Shown here: positions 46,951-55,095 of the stretch, piece by piece
How the letters are laid out: each line of letters starts with the position of its first letter
How positions within the stretch are numbered: the stretch's first letter is position 1
NCBI GenBank assembly: GCA_014656495.1
Contig: BNCN01000002.1
Span: 887,102 to 951,101, forward strand
Direction: 5' to 3'
Length of the DNA: 64,000 nucleotides
Source of the DNA: Comamonas sp. KCTC 72670
Lineage (GTDB): Bacteria > Myxococcota > Myxococcia > Myxococcales > Myxococcaceae
Translations under genes and position numbers: made by a program
Notes under the pieces: generated by a model
What the model was told of the DNA's origin: nothing
Database searches by the model: none
What the model saw: only the letters and a program-made list of their open reading frames with translations

Positions 46951-47733
46951 TCAGCCAATCAACGGCGCCGCGCGGAGCTCGCCAAGAAAGCCCTGCGGCG
47001 TCATCCCTGTGAACGCGCGGAACTCCGCGATGAGGTGCGCCTGGTCGTAGTAACCCGCATCGGCGGCGATGCCCGCCCAGTGGGTGTGTTCATCCTCGAG
47101 AGCGGCGTGTAGCGCGCGATGGAAGCGGACGAGCTTGGCGAATGCCTTGGGGCTCACGCCAACGGTTTCACGGAACACCCGACGGAGATGCCTCGCGCTC
47201 ACGCCGACGTCGACCGCGACGGCGTTCACGTTCGCGCTGGTGAGCCGCTCAGCGGCGTCGAGGGCGAATCGTGAGCGGGCGCTGCGTCCGTTCGCCAGCG
47301 AGAGGCGTTCGGCGATAGCGTTCTCCAGGATGGCGGCCGCCTCGGCCGTGCTGCGGGCGTCGCTGAGTCGATCCAGGAGCCGCCGGGCCGCGGCATCGCC
47401 CCACAGCTCTCCGAGCGCGACGGTGCCTCCGGCAATCGCGGCGGCCGGCACCCCGAGCACGGCCTCGTGCGAGCTCAGGTGAAGGCGCGCCCTCACGGTC
47501 CGTTGCCCGCGGCGAATGAGTTTTCGATGCACCTTCTGTCGTCCGCCGATCGCGTGTGCGTCGAGCCCGCCTCGGGTCGACGGTCCGAACCGCACGACGA
47601 GGTGGGCCTCCGGGCGCGGAATCAAGACGCCCGGCAGGTCGCGATCGCACTCGTCCACGTACAGCGCCGCGACGGCTGACGCGACCGATGCGCTCGGCGC
47701 GATGTGAAGGTGATGACCAGGGCGCGGGGGCAT
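46951..47733 (-). CDS. AraC-family regulator
   Basis: A 260-residue regulator. The N-terminal half has GVLIPRPEAHLVVRFGPSTR and the C-terminus two helix-turn-helices: VNAVAVDVGVSARHLRRVFR, then WAGIAADAGYYDQAHLIAEF and GMTPQGFL. The N-terminal domain resembles DUF6597-type sensors. It is divergent from the epimerase gene across 100 bp, which suggests control of that gene. Confidence 0.85.
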   Translation of the reverse strand: MPPRPGHHLHIAPSASVASAVAALYVDECDRDLPGVLIPRPEAHLVVRFGPSTRGGLDAHAIGGRQKVHRKLIRRGQRTVRARLHLSSHEAVLGVPAAAIAGGTVALGELWGDAAARRLLDRLSDARSTAEAAAILENAIAERLSLANGRSARSRFALDAAERLTSANVNAVAVDVGVSARHLRRVFRETVGVSPKAFAKLVRFHRALHAALEDEHTHWAGIAADAGYYDQAHLIAEFRAFTGMTPQGFLGELRAAPLIG

Positions 47734-47833
47734 GCGATGACTTTGGCGCGCGCGCCGAGGTGGCGCAAGCGCCGGTGTGCGCGTGTCCGTTTTCTCCAAT
47801 CTTGGACGTGTCGCGGATGGCTACGTTCCGCAC

Positions 47834-48661
47834 ATGAAAATCCTTGTCACCGGAGCGACCGGAAAAGTTGGCAGTCGGCTCACCCAGCGGCTCACCGAGC
47901 GCGGTTATTCAGTGCGCGCCCTCGTGCGTGAGCCGGCGCGCGCCGCTGGGCTGGACGCAGCGAGGGTGGAGCTCGTTCGGGGCGATCTGCTCGATGTGGA
48001 CTCACTCTCGGCCGCGGTGCGCGGCGTTGACGCCGTCGTCCACTGCGCGGCTTTCTTCCGCGGCGCGACGCCCGAGCAAGCGCACGCGGTCAATGACCTG
48101 GGCACGCAGCACCTGGCGAGCGTCTCCCGCGCTGCTGCCGTGAAGCGCTTCATCTTCACGAGCACGGGCCTGGTCTATGGCTCGAATGGGGGCCGCCTCG
48201 CCCACGAAGGGGACCCTTGCGCGCCGACTGCGGCATACCCGCTGAGCAAGCTTGCCGCCGAGCGTTTCCTCCTCGGAATCGAAGACCTCGACGTGCGCGT
48301 GCTTCGCCTGCCCTTCGTCTATGGCGACGGGGACCCTCACATCCAGGAGGTGCTACCGGTGATGCGGAGCTTCCCGGCGGCGCAGCGCATGTCGATTGGC
48401 CACCACGCCGACGTCGCACAGGCCATCGCTCGTTTGCTCGAGGCTCCTTCTCCCGCGCATCGCATCTACAACGTCGTCGACGATGAAGCCCCCGACCTCG
48501 CCACGCTCTTCGCGGCGGTGGGGGCGCCACCACCTGACGGCTCGAACGCTGAGTTCGCGCGCGCTTTTGACGCGCTCATGGATGGGCGCCGCATCCGCGA
48601 AGACCTTGGCTTCAAGCCCCACTTCCCCCGCCTCGCCGAAGCGCTCGCCGCAGGTGCGTAG
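47834..48661 (+). CDS. NAD-dependent epimerase/dehydratase family protein
   Basis: A 275-residue extended SDR. TGATGKVG starts at residue 6, VVHCAAFF follows near 70, TSTGLVYG (Ser/Thr) near 113 and a YPLSK motif (Tyr/Lys) near 136. It is shorter than classical sugar epimerases and may act on a non-nucleotide substrate. Cytoplasmic. It is divergent from an AraC regulator, and a hairpin follows the stop. Confidence 0.85.
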   Translation: MKILVTGATGKVGSRLTQRLTERGYSVRALVREPARAAGLDAARVELVRGDLLDVDSLSAAVRGVDAVVHCAAFFRGATPEQAHAVNDLGTQHLASVSRAAAVKRFIFTSTGLVYGSNGGRLAHEGDPCAPTAAYPLSKLAAERFLLGIEDLDVRVLRLPFVYGDGDPHIQEVLPVMRSFPAAQRMSIGHHADVAQAIARLLEAPSPAHRIYNVVDDEAPDLATLFAAVGAPPPDGSNAEFARAFDALMDGRRIREDLGFKPHFPRLAEALAAGA

Positions 48662-48694
48662 CCGCGGCAGCGCTTCGGTACGCGGTTGGCGCGA

Positions 48695-48716
48695 AGGGCC
48701 CCCTCCGAGGGGCCCT
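48695..48716 (+). terminator. hairpin terminator
   Basis: AGGGCCCC-ctccga-GGGGCCCT gives 8-bp arms 34 bp after the epimerase stop and before the next promoter. No T-tract. Confidence 0.55.
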
Positions 48717-48869
48717 GAGTGGGGGGCGGGACGGTGCCTGCCTCCCAGCGGGTGCTTCCCGCCTGGGGGGAGGCATCCGCCCGCCCGGCCGCTTCCTCGG
48801 GGCTGTCGTCTTCACTGAGGGGCCTGCCCATATTCACCGGCGTTCTTCACACCCATGGGGGAAGGCGCG

Positions 48870-49886
48870 ATGGCGAGGAAGATGAAAGCCGTGCAGGTGA
48901 AGCAGGCGAAGGGCCCGCTCGAGGTCGTGGAGCGAGACGTCCCCGAGCCCGGCCCCGGGCAGGTGCTCATCGCCGTGGACGCGTGCGGCGTCTGCCACAG
49001 CGATGCGATTACCAAGGAGGGGTGGATGCCCGTGCAGTACCCGCGGGTTCCTGGCCATGAAGTGGTGGGCCGTATCGACAAGGTAGGGCCCGGGGTGACG
49101 GCATGGAAGGTGGGCCAGCACGTGGGGGTGGGGTGGCACGGGGGCCACTGCGGCCAGTGCCCCGCGTGCCGCGTGGGCGACTTCGTCACCTGTGACTTCC
49201 AGCAGGTGTGCGGCATCAGCTACGACGGCGGCTACGCCGAATACATGCTCGCGCCGCAGGAGGCCTTGGCCCGCATCCCGGACGGCATGAAGTCCGAGGA
49301 CGCCGCGCCGCTCTTGTGCGCGGGCGTGACGACGTTCAACTCCCTGCGGAACATGGGCGCGAAGCCGGGCTCCCTGGTGGCGGTGCAAGGCATTGGCGGC
49401 CTGGGGCACCTGGCCATCCAGTTCGCGCGCAAGCTGGGCTACCGCACCGTGGCCATCTCGCGCGGGGCGGACAAGCGGGAGCTGGCGACGGAGCTGGGCG
49501 CCCACGAGTACATCGACACGGAGAAGGGCGACGTGGGCAAGGCGCTTCAAGCCCTGGGCGGAGCGCGCGTCATCATGATGACCGCGTCGAGCAGCAGCCT
49601 GGCGGCGGACATGATTGGCGGCCTGGGCCGCGACGGTGTCCTGCTCTTGCTGGGGGCGGGCTCGGAGCCCATCCCCGTCACCAGTCTGCAGCTCATCTCG
49701 AAGCGTCAGCGCGTCCAGGGTTGGCCCAGCGGCGTTCCCCAGGACTCGCAGGACACGATGGACTTCAGCGCGCTCACGGGGGTGCGCTCCCAGAACGAGG
49801 TGTTTCCCCTGGAGCGCGCGGGCGAGGCCTTCGAGCGGATGATGAGCAACCACGCCCGTTTCCGCGTGGTGCTCAAGATGCGATGA
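48870..49886 (+). CDS. zinc-dependent alcohol dehydrogenase
   Basis: A 338-residue MDR enzyme. The catalytic zinc ligands are in CGVCHSD (Cys near 38) and PGHEVVGR. The structural zinc motif is HCGQCPACRVGDFVTC. The Rossmann fold GIGGLGHLAIQFARKLGY and a late VEF-type loop complete it. It resembles the AdhP/AdhA group of ethanol-type dehydrogenases. The ATG at 48870 is preferred over the ATG at 48855, because GGGGGAAGG lies 4 bp before the former. Cytoplasmic; interconverts alcohols and aldehydes with NAD(H). Confidence 0.93.
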   Translation: MARKMKAVQVKQAKGPLEVVERDVPEPGPGQVLIAVDACGVCHSDAITKEGWMPVQYPRVPGHEVVGRIDKVGPGVTAWKVGQHVGVGWHGGHCGQCPACRVGDFVTCDFQQVCGISYDGGYAEYMLAPQEALARIPDGMKSEDAAPLLCAGVTTFNSLRNMGAKPGSLVAVQGIGGLGHLAIQFARKLGYRTVAISRGADKRELATELGAHEYIDTEKGDVGKALQALGGARVIMMTASSSSLAADMIGGLGRDGVLLLLGAGSEPIPVTSLQLISKRQRVQGWPSGVPQDSQDTMDFSALTGVRSQNEVFPLERAGEAFERMMSNHARFRVVLKMR

Positions 49887-50255
49887 GCCGTGCGCCCGCC
49901 CCTCATGCTGGCGTCAGTCTGGGGGGAGGGCGCCACGCAACGGGGGCGCCGCGCTCGGTCTCCGCCGAGGTCCGGCTCCTGGGAGGGGCCGGACGCAGCG
50001 CGGTCATGCTGACGCCGTGCGACCGCTTCGATATCTACTGACTGGATGGCGCCCTTCGCCCGGACGACCGCAGCTCACGCGGGAGCCGGGGGATTGTTCG
50101 TAGGCAAGGACGCTCCCGGTAGACGACGCCAGGGCGGACCTGCTGGGAGTGCGCCGGCGGCTTCCCCTCGAGCGGAGATGAAAACGCCCGGGAAATGTCC
50201 CATGGAATGACGGTCATGTGTCTCATTCCCGGGGGATGATTCTCCCCCCTCGCCC
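49887..50255. other. intergenic region, nothing recognised
   Basis: No gene with a supported start is seen between the alcohol dehydrogenase and the small frame at 50256. The region is GC-rich, with weak inverted repeats only. Confidence 0.35.
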
Positions 50256-50384
50256 TCACGGGGCGAGGCTGGCGATGTAGCAGGTGTGGGCGTTACCCCC
50301 GTGCGAGAGCTCCTTCCCCGCCTCGAAGTCGTCCTGGACGCGCTCGAGGTGCAGCGCCTGGGTTCCGGAGCGCCGTAGCGGCAT
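50256..50384 (-). CDS. possible 42-residue protein
   Basis: A small frame: ATG at 50382-50384 with GAGGG close upstream, coding LHLERVQDDFEAGKELSHGG and a Cys-containing end. Composition is protein-like, but nothing is recognised. It may be a small gene or the 3' relic of a larger one. Confidence 0.3.
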   Translation of the reverse strand: MPLRRSGTQALHLERVQDDFEAGKELSHGGNAHTCYIASLAP

Positions 50385-50516
50385 CCGCCCTCAATGGAGA
50401 CCCGTGATTCCCAGGGAGGCTTCCTGGGGTCGTTGCGAGGGTCTGTCATTGCGGGTGGTCTTTGTAGGTGAGGCATTTCAATTTCACGCAGCATGTCCAC
50501 GACAAGCGAGTCCACG

Positions 50517-51164
50517 ATGAAGCTTCCGGCAGGCTTACTCCTTCTTTCACTCTCCACCTGGGGCTGCGGCGGTACCGAGGTTCCCGGTTCACTCCATGGC
50601 GCGCTCGCTTCGTCGTCGGCGCAGGACGCGGCGCTCTCCGAGAGCGACCTCCAGTCCAGTGCCTTCCTGCCTCGGGAGGCCATCCTCATCACCCTGGAGG
50701 GAGATCCTCACTTCGCGGCGCTGATGCTCACCGACAAGCCGGGGGCCTGCCGCCGTTTCCAGGAGAACCGGCAGGCTCGCTGGGAGAAGGGGCTGGTCTT
50801 CGAGCTGGGCAAGGCAGACGGCTACACCGAGGACCCGTTCGAGGCGAATGCCCTCCCGCTGGACGCCGGGCTCTACAAGGTCGTCCCCCACGACGACACG
50901 TCTTCGGGGCCCTTCCAGGACCGGTGGTCCATTGTCTTCACGGCGGATCGTGACGGGGCGTGCCGCAACCGGAGCTCCCTCGGGCCCGCGCGCGCTGGAG
51001 GCATCTACTTGAGCTCGCTCGACATGAGCGCAACCGGCGGCGCCAGGGGCGGCTACACCGTGGCGTTCGGCTCCAATCCGGTGCGCACGCGCCTGGGCAC
51101 GTTCAACGCCACCCCCTGTGACATCCGCATCGAGGACATTCCCCCCGAATCCACCTGCGAGTAG
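50517..51164 (+). CDS. lipoprotein of unknown function
   Basis: A 215-residue product with signal peptide and lipobox ending at Cys17 (TWGC), followed by GGTEV as in the lipoprotein at 8018. An Ala/Ser linker leads to a globular domain with four cysteines (ACRR, ACRN, PCDI, TCE). An in-frame ATG 24 bp earlier (50493) is possible. No domain is recognised. It is convergent with the small membrane protein gene. Confidence 0.68.
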   Translation: MKLPAGLLLLSLSTWGCGGTEVPGSLHGALASSSAQDAALSESDLQSSAFLPREAILITLEGDPHFAALMLTDKPGACRRFQENRQARWEKGLVFELGKADGYTEDPFEANALPLDAGLYKVVPHDDTSSGPFQDRWSIVFTADRDGACRNRSSLGPARAGGIYLSSLDMSATGGARGGYTVAFGSNPVRTRLGTFNATPCDIRIEDIPPESTCE

Positions 51165-51186
51165 CCTCCAGGGGGCGCTCTCGGCG

Positions 51187-51552
51187 TCACTGCCGTGCGG
51201 TCAGGGCGAAGGCCAGCATCAACGCGAGGGTGAGCGCCGCGTTCGCCTTGGGCTGCCAGTACTCGATGAAGAACACCGCGATGAGCAGCCACGCGACGCA
51301 CGCCGTGATGGCAACCCCGAGGACCAGAGGCGCGCGCAGGAGCTCCGGCGCGCGCCTCGCCAGGAAGAGCCCGAGCGCACCCAGCACCACCTGGCCCAGC
51401 GCGAAGCTCGAGTGCAACCCGTAATACAGCGTCGTCTCCGCGCTCGGGGCGCGGACTCCGCGCAGGTGCTGAGACACGACGTCCGCGAGGAAGTGCATCG
51501 TGCCGGCGAAGGTCAGCCAGCCGAAGGCCGCGTGGATGAGGTACTTGTGCAT
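51187..51552 (-). CDS. four-helix membrane protein (DoxX-like or LIC_13387-like)
   Basis: A 121-residue protein with four hydrophobic helices at about 6-24, 43-66, 68-88 and 94-118. TMHFLADVV and a YYGLHSSFALGQVVLG segment are visible. The layout resembles DoxX-like or LIC_13387-like small membrane proteins; I cannot decide between them. It starts 5 bp after the upstream SDR gene, so the two are co-transcribed. Confidence 0.65.
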   Translation of the reverse strand: MHKYLIHAAFGWLTFAGTMHFLADVVSQHLRGVRAPSAETTLYYGLHSSFALGQVVLGALGLFLARRAPELLRAPLVLGVAITACVAWLLIAVFFIEYWQPKANAALTLALMLAFALTARQ

Positions 51553-51557
51553 GTTCT

Positions 51558-52469
51558 TTACCCGAAGGCGACGTGCGTGAGCTGTTCCGACTCGTGCCAC
51601 AAGCGCCGGGCGGTGGCGTCATCCGTGGCGCGCGGAGGCACCTTCGCTGGCACTGGGAAGCCCCGAGTCTCCCCCAGCTTGTCCGGCCCGTAATAACCGC
51701 CGCCCTTCGCGTCGGGGGAGGTCGCGGCGTAGAGCGTGGGCAGTGCGCCCTGTGCCGCGGGTTGGAACAGGAACCAGAGGAGCGAGCGCGCGATGCCAGC
51801 GGCACTCCAGCGGCCAGGGGCGTTGTGCAGCAGGTCGGTGCGCGAGATGCCCGGGTGTGCGGCGATGCTGGTGATTCCCCAGTGATGGGCCTCCGCCCGG
51901 CGCTGCAGCTCGAAGGCGAACAGCAGGCCCGCGAGCTTTGATTGGCCATAGGCCTTCATCGGTGCGTAGCCACGCTGCGACTGAAGGTCGTCGAAGTCCA
52001 TCATTCCTTCTCGCGCGGCGACGCTCGACAACGTGACGACGCGTGCATTGACGCCCTTGCGCAGCAGGGGCAGCAGGTGCGCCGTCAGCGCGAAGTGGCC
52101 CAGGTAGTTCGTTCCGAATTGCAGCTCGAAACCATCGGACGTCTGCTCCCGCTTGGGCGGCGTCATCACCGCGGCGTTGTTGATGAGGAGGTCGACCTTG
52201 TCTGTCTGGTTCCGCAGCCGCGCGGCGAAGTCCGCCACCGACGCGAGGCTCGCGAGGTCGACCTGCTCGAACCGCACGCCCGCGGTGGGCACCTCGGCGT
52301 GGACCCTGGTGACGGCGTCGGCGCCTTTCTGTGGGTTCCGTCCGGCGATGATGACCTCGGCACCTGCTCGCGCCAGCGCGAGCGCGTCCTCGAGCCCGAG
52401 GCCCCCGGTACCGGTGATGACTGCGAGACGGCCGTGCTGCGAGGGGATGTTGGAGGTTTTCCAGTTCAT
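51558..52469 (-). CDS. short-chain dehydrogenase (retinol-dehydrogenase-like)
   Basis: A 303-residue SDR: TGTGGLGLE cofactor loop near residue 20, NNAAVMTPP (NNA.V variant), TNYLGHFALTAHLLPLL, the catalytic Ser region LSSVAARE and YGQSK. The length and the 'GFELQFGTNYLGHF' motif fit the retinol dehydrogenase/WWOX-like subgroup. It is co-transcribed with the membrane protein gene and divergent from a LysR gene whose intergenic region holds a 17-bp palindrome. Confidence 0.9.
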   Translation of the reverse strand: MNWKTSNIPSQHGRLAVITGTGGLGLEDALALARAGAEVIIAGRNPQKGADAVTRVHAEVPTAGVRFEQVDLASLASVADFAARLRNQTDKVDLLINNAAVMTPPKREQTSDGFELQFGTNYLGHFALTAHLLPLLRKGVNARVVTLSSVAAREGMMDFDDLQSQRGYAPMKAYGQSKLAGLLFAFELQRRAEAHHWGITSIAAHPGISRTDLLHNAPGRWSAAGIARSLLWFLFQPAAQGALPTLYAATSPDAKGGGYYGPDKLGETRGFPVPAKVPPRATDDATARRLWHESEQLTHVAFG

Positions 52470-52514
52470 GTCTGGTATGTAGCTGCCACCCTGGGCGCGA
52501 AAAAGAGCGTGCAT

Positions 52515-52531
52515 CCAGACACACTGTCTGG
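52515..52531. promoter_or_regulatory. palindromic operator, probably for the LysR regulator
   Basis: CCAGACA-cac-TGTCTGG is a perfect inverted repeat in the 74-bp divergent region. Further half-sites occur at 52469-52475 (TGTCTGG) and 52537-52543 (TCAGACA), next to the two start codons. This fits a LysR-type tetramer region controlling both directions. Confidence 0.7.
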
Positions 52532-52543
52532 GAATTTCAGACA

Positions 52544-53443
52544 ATGAGCATCGACATCGACTCGCTGAAGGTCTTCGCCCGTGTCGCCGAGCTGCGGAGC
52601 TTCACCGAAGCGGCACGTCAGTTGGGCATCCCCAAGGCGCGTGCGTCGGCGAGGGTCCAGAGCCTGGAGTCCGAGCTGGGAACACAGCTTCTCCAACGCT
52701 CGACCCGCGTCGTCCGGCTTACGCCCGAGGGTGAGCTGCTGCTCAAGCGCACTCCGGCGTTTCTCGCGGAGGCGGAGGAGCTCGGGTCGCTCTTTCAATC
52801 CGGCCGCGTGCTGCGTGGCCGGGTGCGCATGGAGCTGCCGGTCATCGTCGCGCTCAAGTACGTCATCCCCCGGCTGTCCGAGTTCCTGGCCCGGCACCCG
52901 CAGCTCCAGGTGGAGATCTGCGCGAGCGACCGAATCACCGCGGCGCTGCGCGAAGGCTTCGACCTGGTGCTGCGCATTGGCGCGGTGGCGGAGCCGGGCC
53001 TGGTCGGCCGGCGCATCGGCGAGTCCACCATGATGAATTGCGCGAGCCCGTCGTACCTGCGCCAGTACGGAACGCCGCGGACGCTGGAAGAGCTCCGCGC
53101 CCATTGGGTCGTCCATTACGCGGCGGATTCCGTCCCCAACTTCGAGTACCTCGATGGAGGGGTTTATCGGGAGCTGCCGATGCGCAGCATGCTCACGGTC
53201 GACAACTTCGAGGCGTATGAGGCGGCCTGCATCGCGGGTCTGGGAATCGTGCAGATTCCCCGTCATGGCCTCGAGCGGCATGACAACCAGCTCGTCGAGA
53301 TACTCCCCGAGTTCGTCGCGCGGCCCGCGCCCATGATGCTCCTGCACACGCACGGCCGCTCGGTGCCGCGCCGCGTGCGGGTGGTGATGAACTGGTTGAT
53401 GGGCGCGCTCGCACCCATCGTCGGTGAGCTCGCGCCGCGGTGA
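52544..53443 (+). CDS. LysR-family regulator
   Basis: A 299-residue LysR protein with the helix-turn-helix FARVAELRSFTEAARQLGIP and ARASARVQSLESELGTQLLQ, RSTRVVRLTPEGE, and an effector domain. It is of the CrgA/DsdC-like group with 'LRGRVRMELP' linker. It is divergent from the SDR gene; an inverted repeat lies 13 bp before its start, so autorepression is likely. Confidence 0.92.
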   Translation: MSIDIDSLKVFARVAELRSFTEAARQLGIPKARASARVQSLESELGTQLLQRSTRVVRLTPEGELLLKRTPAFLAEAEELGSLFQSGRVLRGRVRMELPVIVALKYVIPRLSEFLARHPQLQVEICASDRITAALREGFDLVLRIGAVAEPGLVGRRIGESTMMNCASPSYLRQYGTPRTLEELRAHWVVHYAADSVPNFEYLDGGVYRELPMRSMLTVDNFEAYEAACIAGLGIVQIPRHGLERHDNQLVEILPEFVARPAPMMLLHTHGRSVPRRVRVVMNWLMGALAPIVGELAPR

Positions 53444-53471
53444 ACGCGGCTGGCGGCCCGCTCACGTGGTG

Positions 53472-54382
53472 CTACGCGGGCGGTGCAATCCCGTTCTCGC
53501 GTCCGCGCTCCTCGTAGTCGGGCCAGCCGAAGTGGCCTTCATACTCCTCGACGCACAGCTCCGAAGTGGCCGAGACGCGCAGGGCCTCGAACTGGCCGCT
53601 GGCCCGCAGCTCGAGCAGCGTCACGACGAGCATCTTCCCCAGGTGCTCCTCGAGCTTCGCGTGGGCCTCGGGTGTGCCCCAGGTCCCCTCCTCGCGGGCC
53701 GCGAGTTTCGCGCCATCGAGGTCCACCAGGGGCGGCCTGTGTTCCTTGGTATCGGCCCAGCGCGGGACGAGGAGCTCCGCGAAGCCGAAATGGGTCATCG
53801 CGTTGCCGCGTCCCGGCTCCGACGCGGGGTCGAGGTCGAAGCTCACGCTCAAGGTCCCGTTGTCGGTGGAGTAGTGGACCTCAGCCGTTGGAGCGGCCGT
53901 GCGTCCTGGACCCGGGCGAAGTCCTTCACGGCCTTGGCGATGAACTTCGCGACGCGCTGGCGTTCCTTGCCCAGGTCCAACGGGGCGACCTTCTTCTTCG
54001 GGGGAAGCTGGACGTAGTAGGAGGCGCGGAAGGCACCCTCGGTGCCCTCCCAGGGGGCCAGGGCGATGAAGGCCTCGGTCTCGTGGCCCCTCGTGTCCTT
54101 CAGCACCAGGTCGCACCAGTACGTCGGCTGCGGGTGCAGGCGCTGCGTGCGGAAGATGGACCACCGGGGCTGCACGAAGGGCTTCAGCGTCGCGCTCTTG
54201 ACGCGATAGCCGTTCTTGCCGAGTCCGCAGATGAAGCTGTCGTTCTGGCGGGGAGGGCCGGCCTCGGGAAAGTCGGGGTGCTCATGCGCTCTCAGTCCGG
54301 ACCAGTCACACGCATCGAACAGCTCGCGCCAGCGGTCCACGAAGGCGACCGCGCCCGGGGGCGGGGGAGGAGAGGTCGTCAT
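53472..54382 (-). pseudogene. frameshifted gene of unknown function
   Basis: Two frames together make one protein-like sequence of about 300 residues. The first starts at the ATG 54380-54382, runs through FVDRWRELFDACDW, YWCDLVLKDTRG and ASYYVQLPPKKK, then loses coherence after KDFARVQD near 53912. The second picks up there by a single-base shift: APTAEVHYSTDNGTLSVSFD, HFGFAELLVPRWAD, VEEYEGHFGWPDYEE, with stop at 53472. Neither frame has a credible start at the junction. It could be a decayed gene, a sequencing error or two overlapping genes. No family is recognised. Confidence 0.55.
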
Positions 54383-54566
54383 GCGGCCGCTATAGCGCAC
54401 CGGCGGCGGGGCTTGGGCGCTTCCTCGTCGCTCGGAGGCATGGCTTCCGGGGTCGTCTTGTTATCGGAGTCTGGGCCGCCGCGGCCTGCGTGAGCCGCCT
54501 CCCGGCAGGGCTGTTTCGTCTCAGCCTTCACCCCTTTAAAGAGGGAGGCACGGGAGACGGCACGGC

Positions 54567-55007
54567 ATGGCCCACATCGCGGCACGAGTCCTGGGTGGGG
54601 TGTTCGTGGTGGTGGGGCTCTTCGTGACCGTCGCCGTCTGGGGCGGCTACCAGCGTGACCAGCGCATCGTCCGAGAGGGCCGGGTCGCGGAAGGCACGGT
54701 GGTGAAGAAGCAGTTCGTCGCGGGCACGGATGACAGCGACTACGTGCTCATCTACGCCTTCACCCCCGCGGATGGCACCGAGCGGCTGGAGCACCGGCGG
54801 AACATCTCCTCGGCGCTGTGGAAGCGGTTGCGCGTGGGAGACCGCATCCAGGTGCTTCATGGCCCCAGCGACCCGCGCCGCAGCTTCCCGGAGGGGCAAG
54901 GGGTGACGACACCGGGAATGGCCCTGTTCATCAGCGCTATCGCGGTCTTCCACATCTTCCTCGGGGGGCTGGTGCTCTTCGCGAAGGCGGCGCCGGAGGA
55001 CGCATAG
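54567..55007 (+). CDS. small DUF3592-like membrane protein
   Basis: A 146-residue protein: one membrane helix at about 5-27, a DUF3592-like core (AEGTVVKKQFVAG, YVLIYAFTPADG, LRVGDRIQVLHGPSDPRRS), and a second helix at about 118-138. It has GGGAGACGG upstream of the ATG. It resembles the N-terminal half of the larger protein at 29165. It converges on the RHS toxin gene. Confidence 0.75.
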   Translation: MAHIAARVLGGVFVVVGLFVTVAVWGGYQRDQRIVREGRVAEGTVVKKQFVAGTDDSDYVLIYAFTPADGTERLEHRRNISSALWKRLRVGDRIQVLHGPSDPRRSFPEGQGVTTPGMALFISAIAVFHIFLGGLVLFAKAAPEDA

Positions 55008-55095
55008 GCGCCGCGGCGTCACGCGAGGAGCGCGGTTGGAGAAATCGTGAGGGGGAGGGGCCGCCCGAAGATGAAACCCGGGCGGCCCCCTGTAC

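Noticed and set aside
53890..53930. Programmed ribosomal frameshift
   Set aside because: No slippery heptamer or downstream structure is evident at the junction.
54567..55007. The DUF3592 gene as the toxin's immunity gene
   Set aside because: It is on the opposite strand, and a similar DUF3592 protein occurs at 29165 far from any toxin, so it is more likely an unrelated membrane protein.
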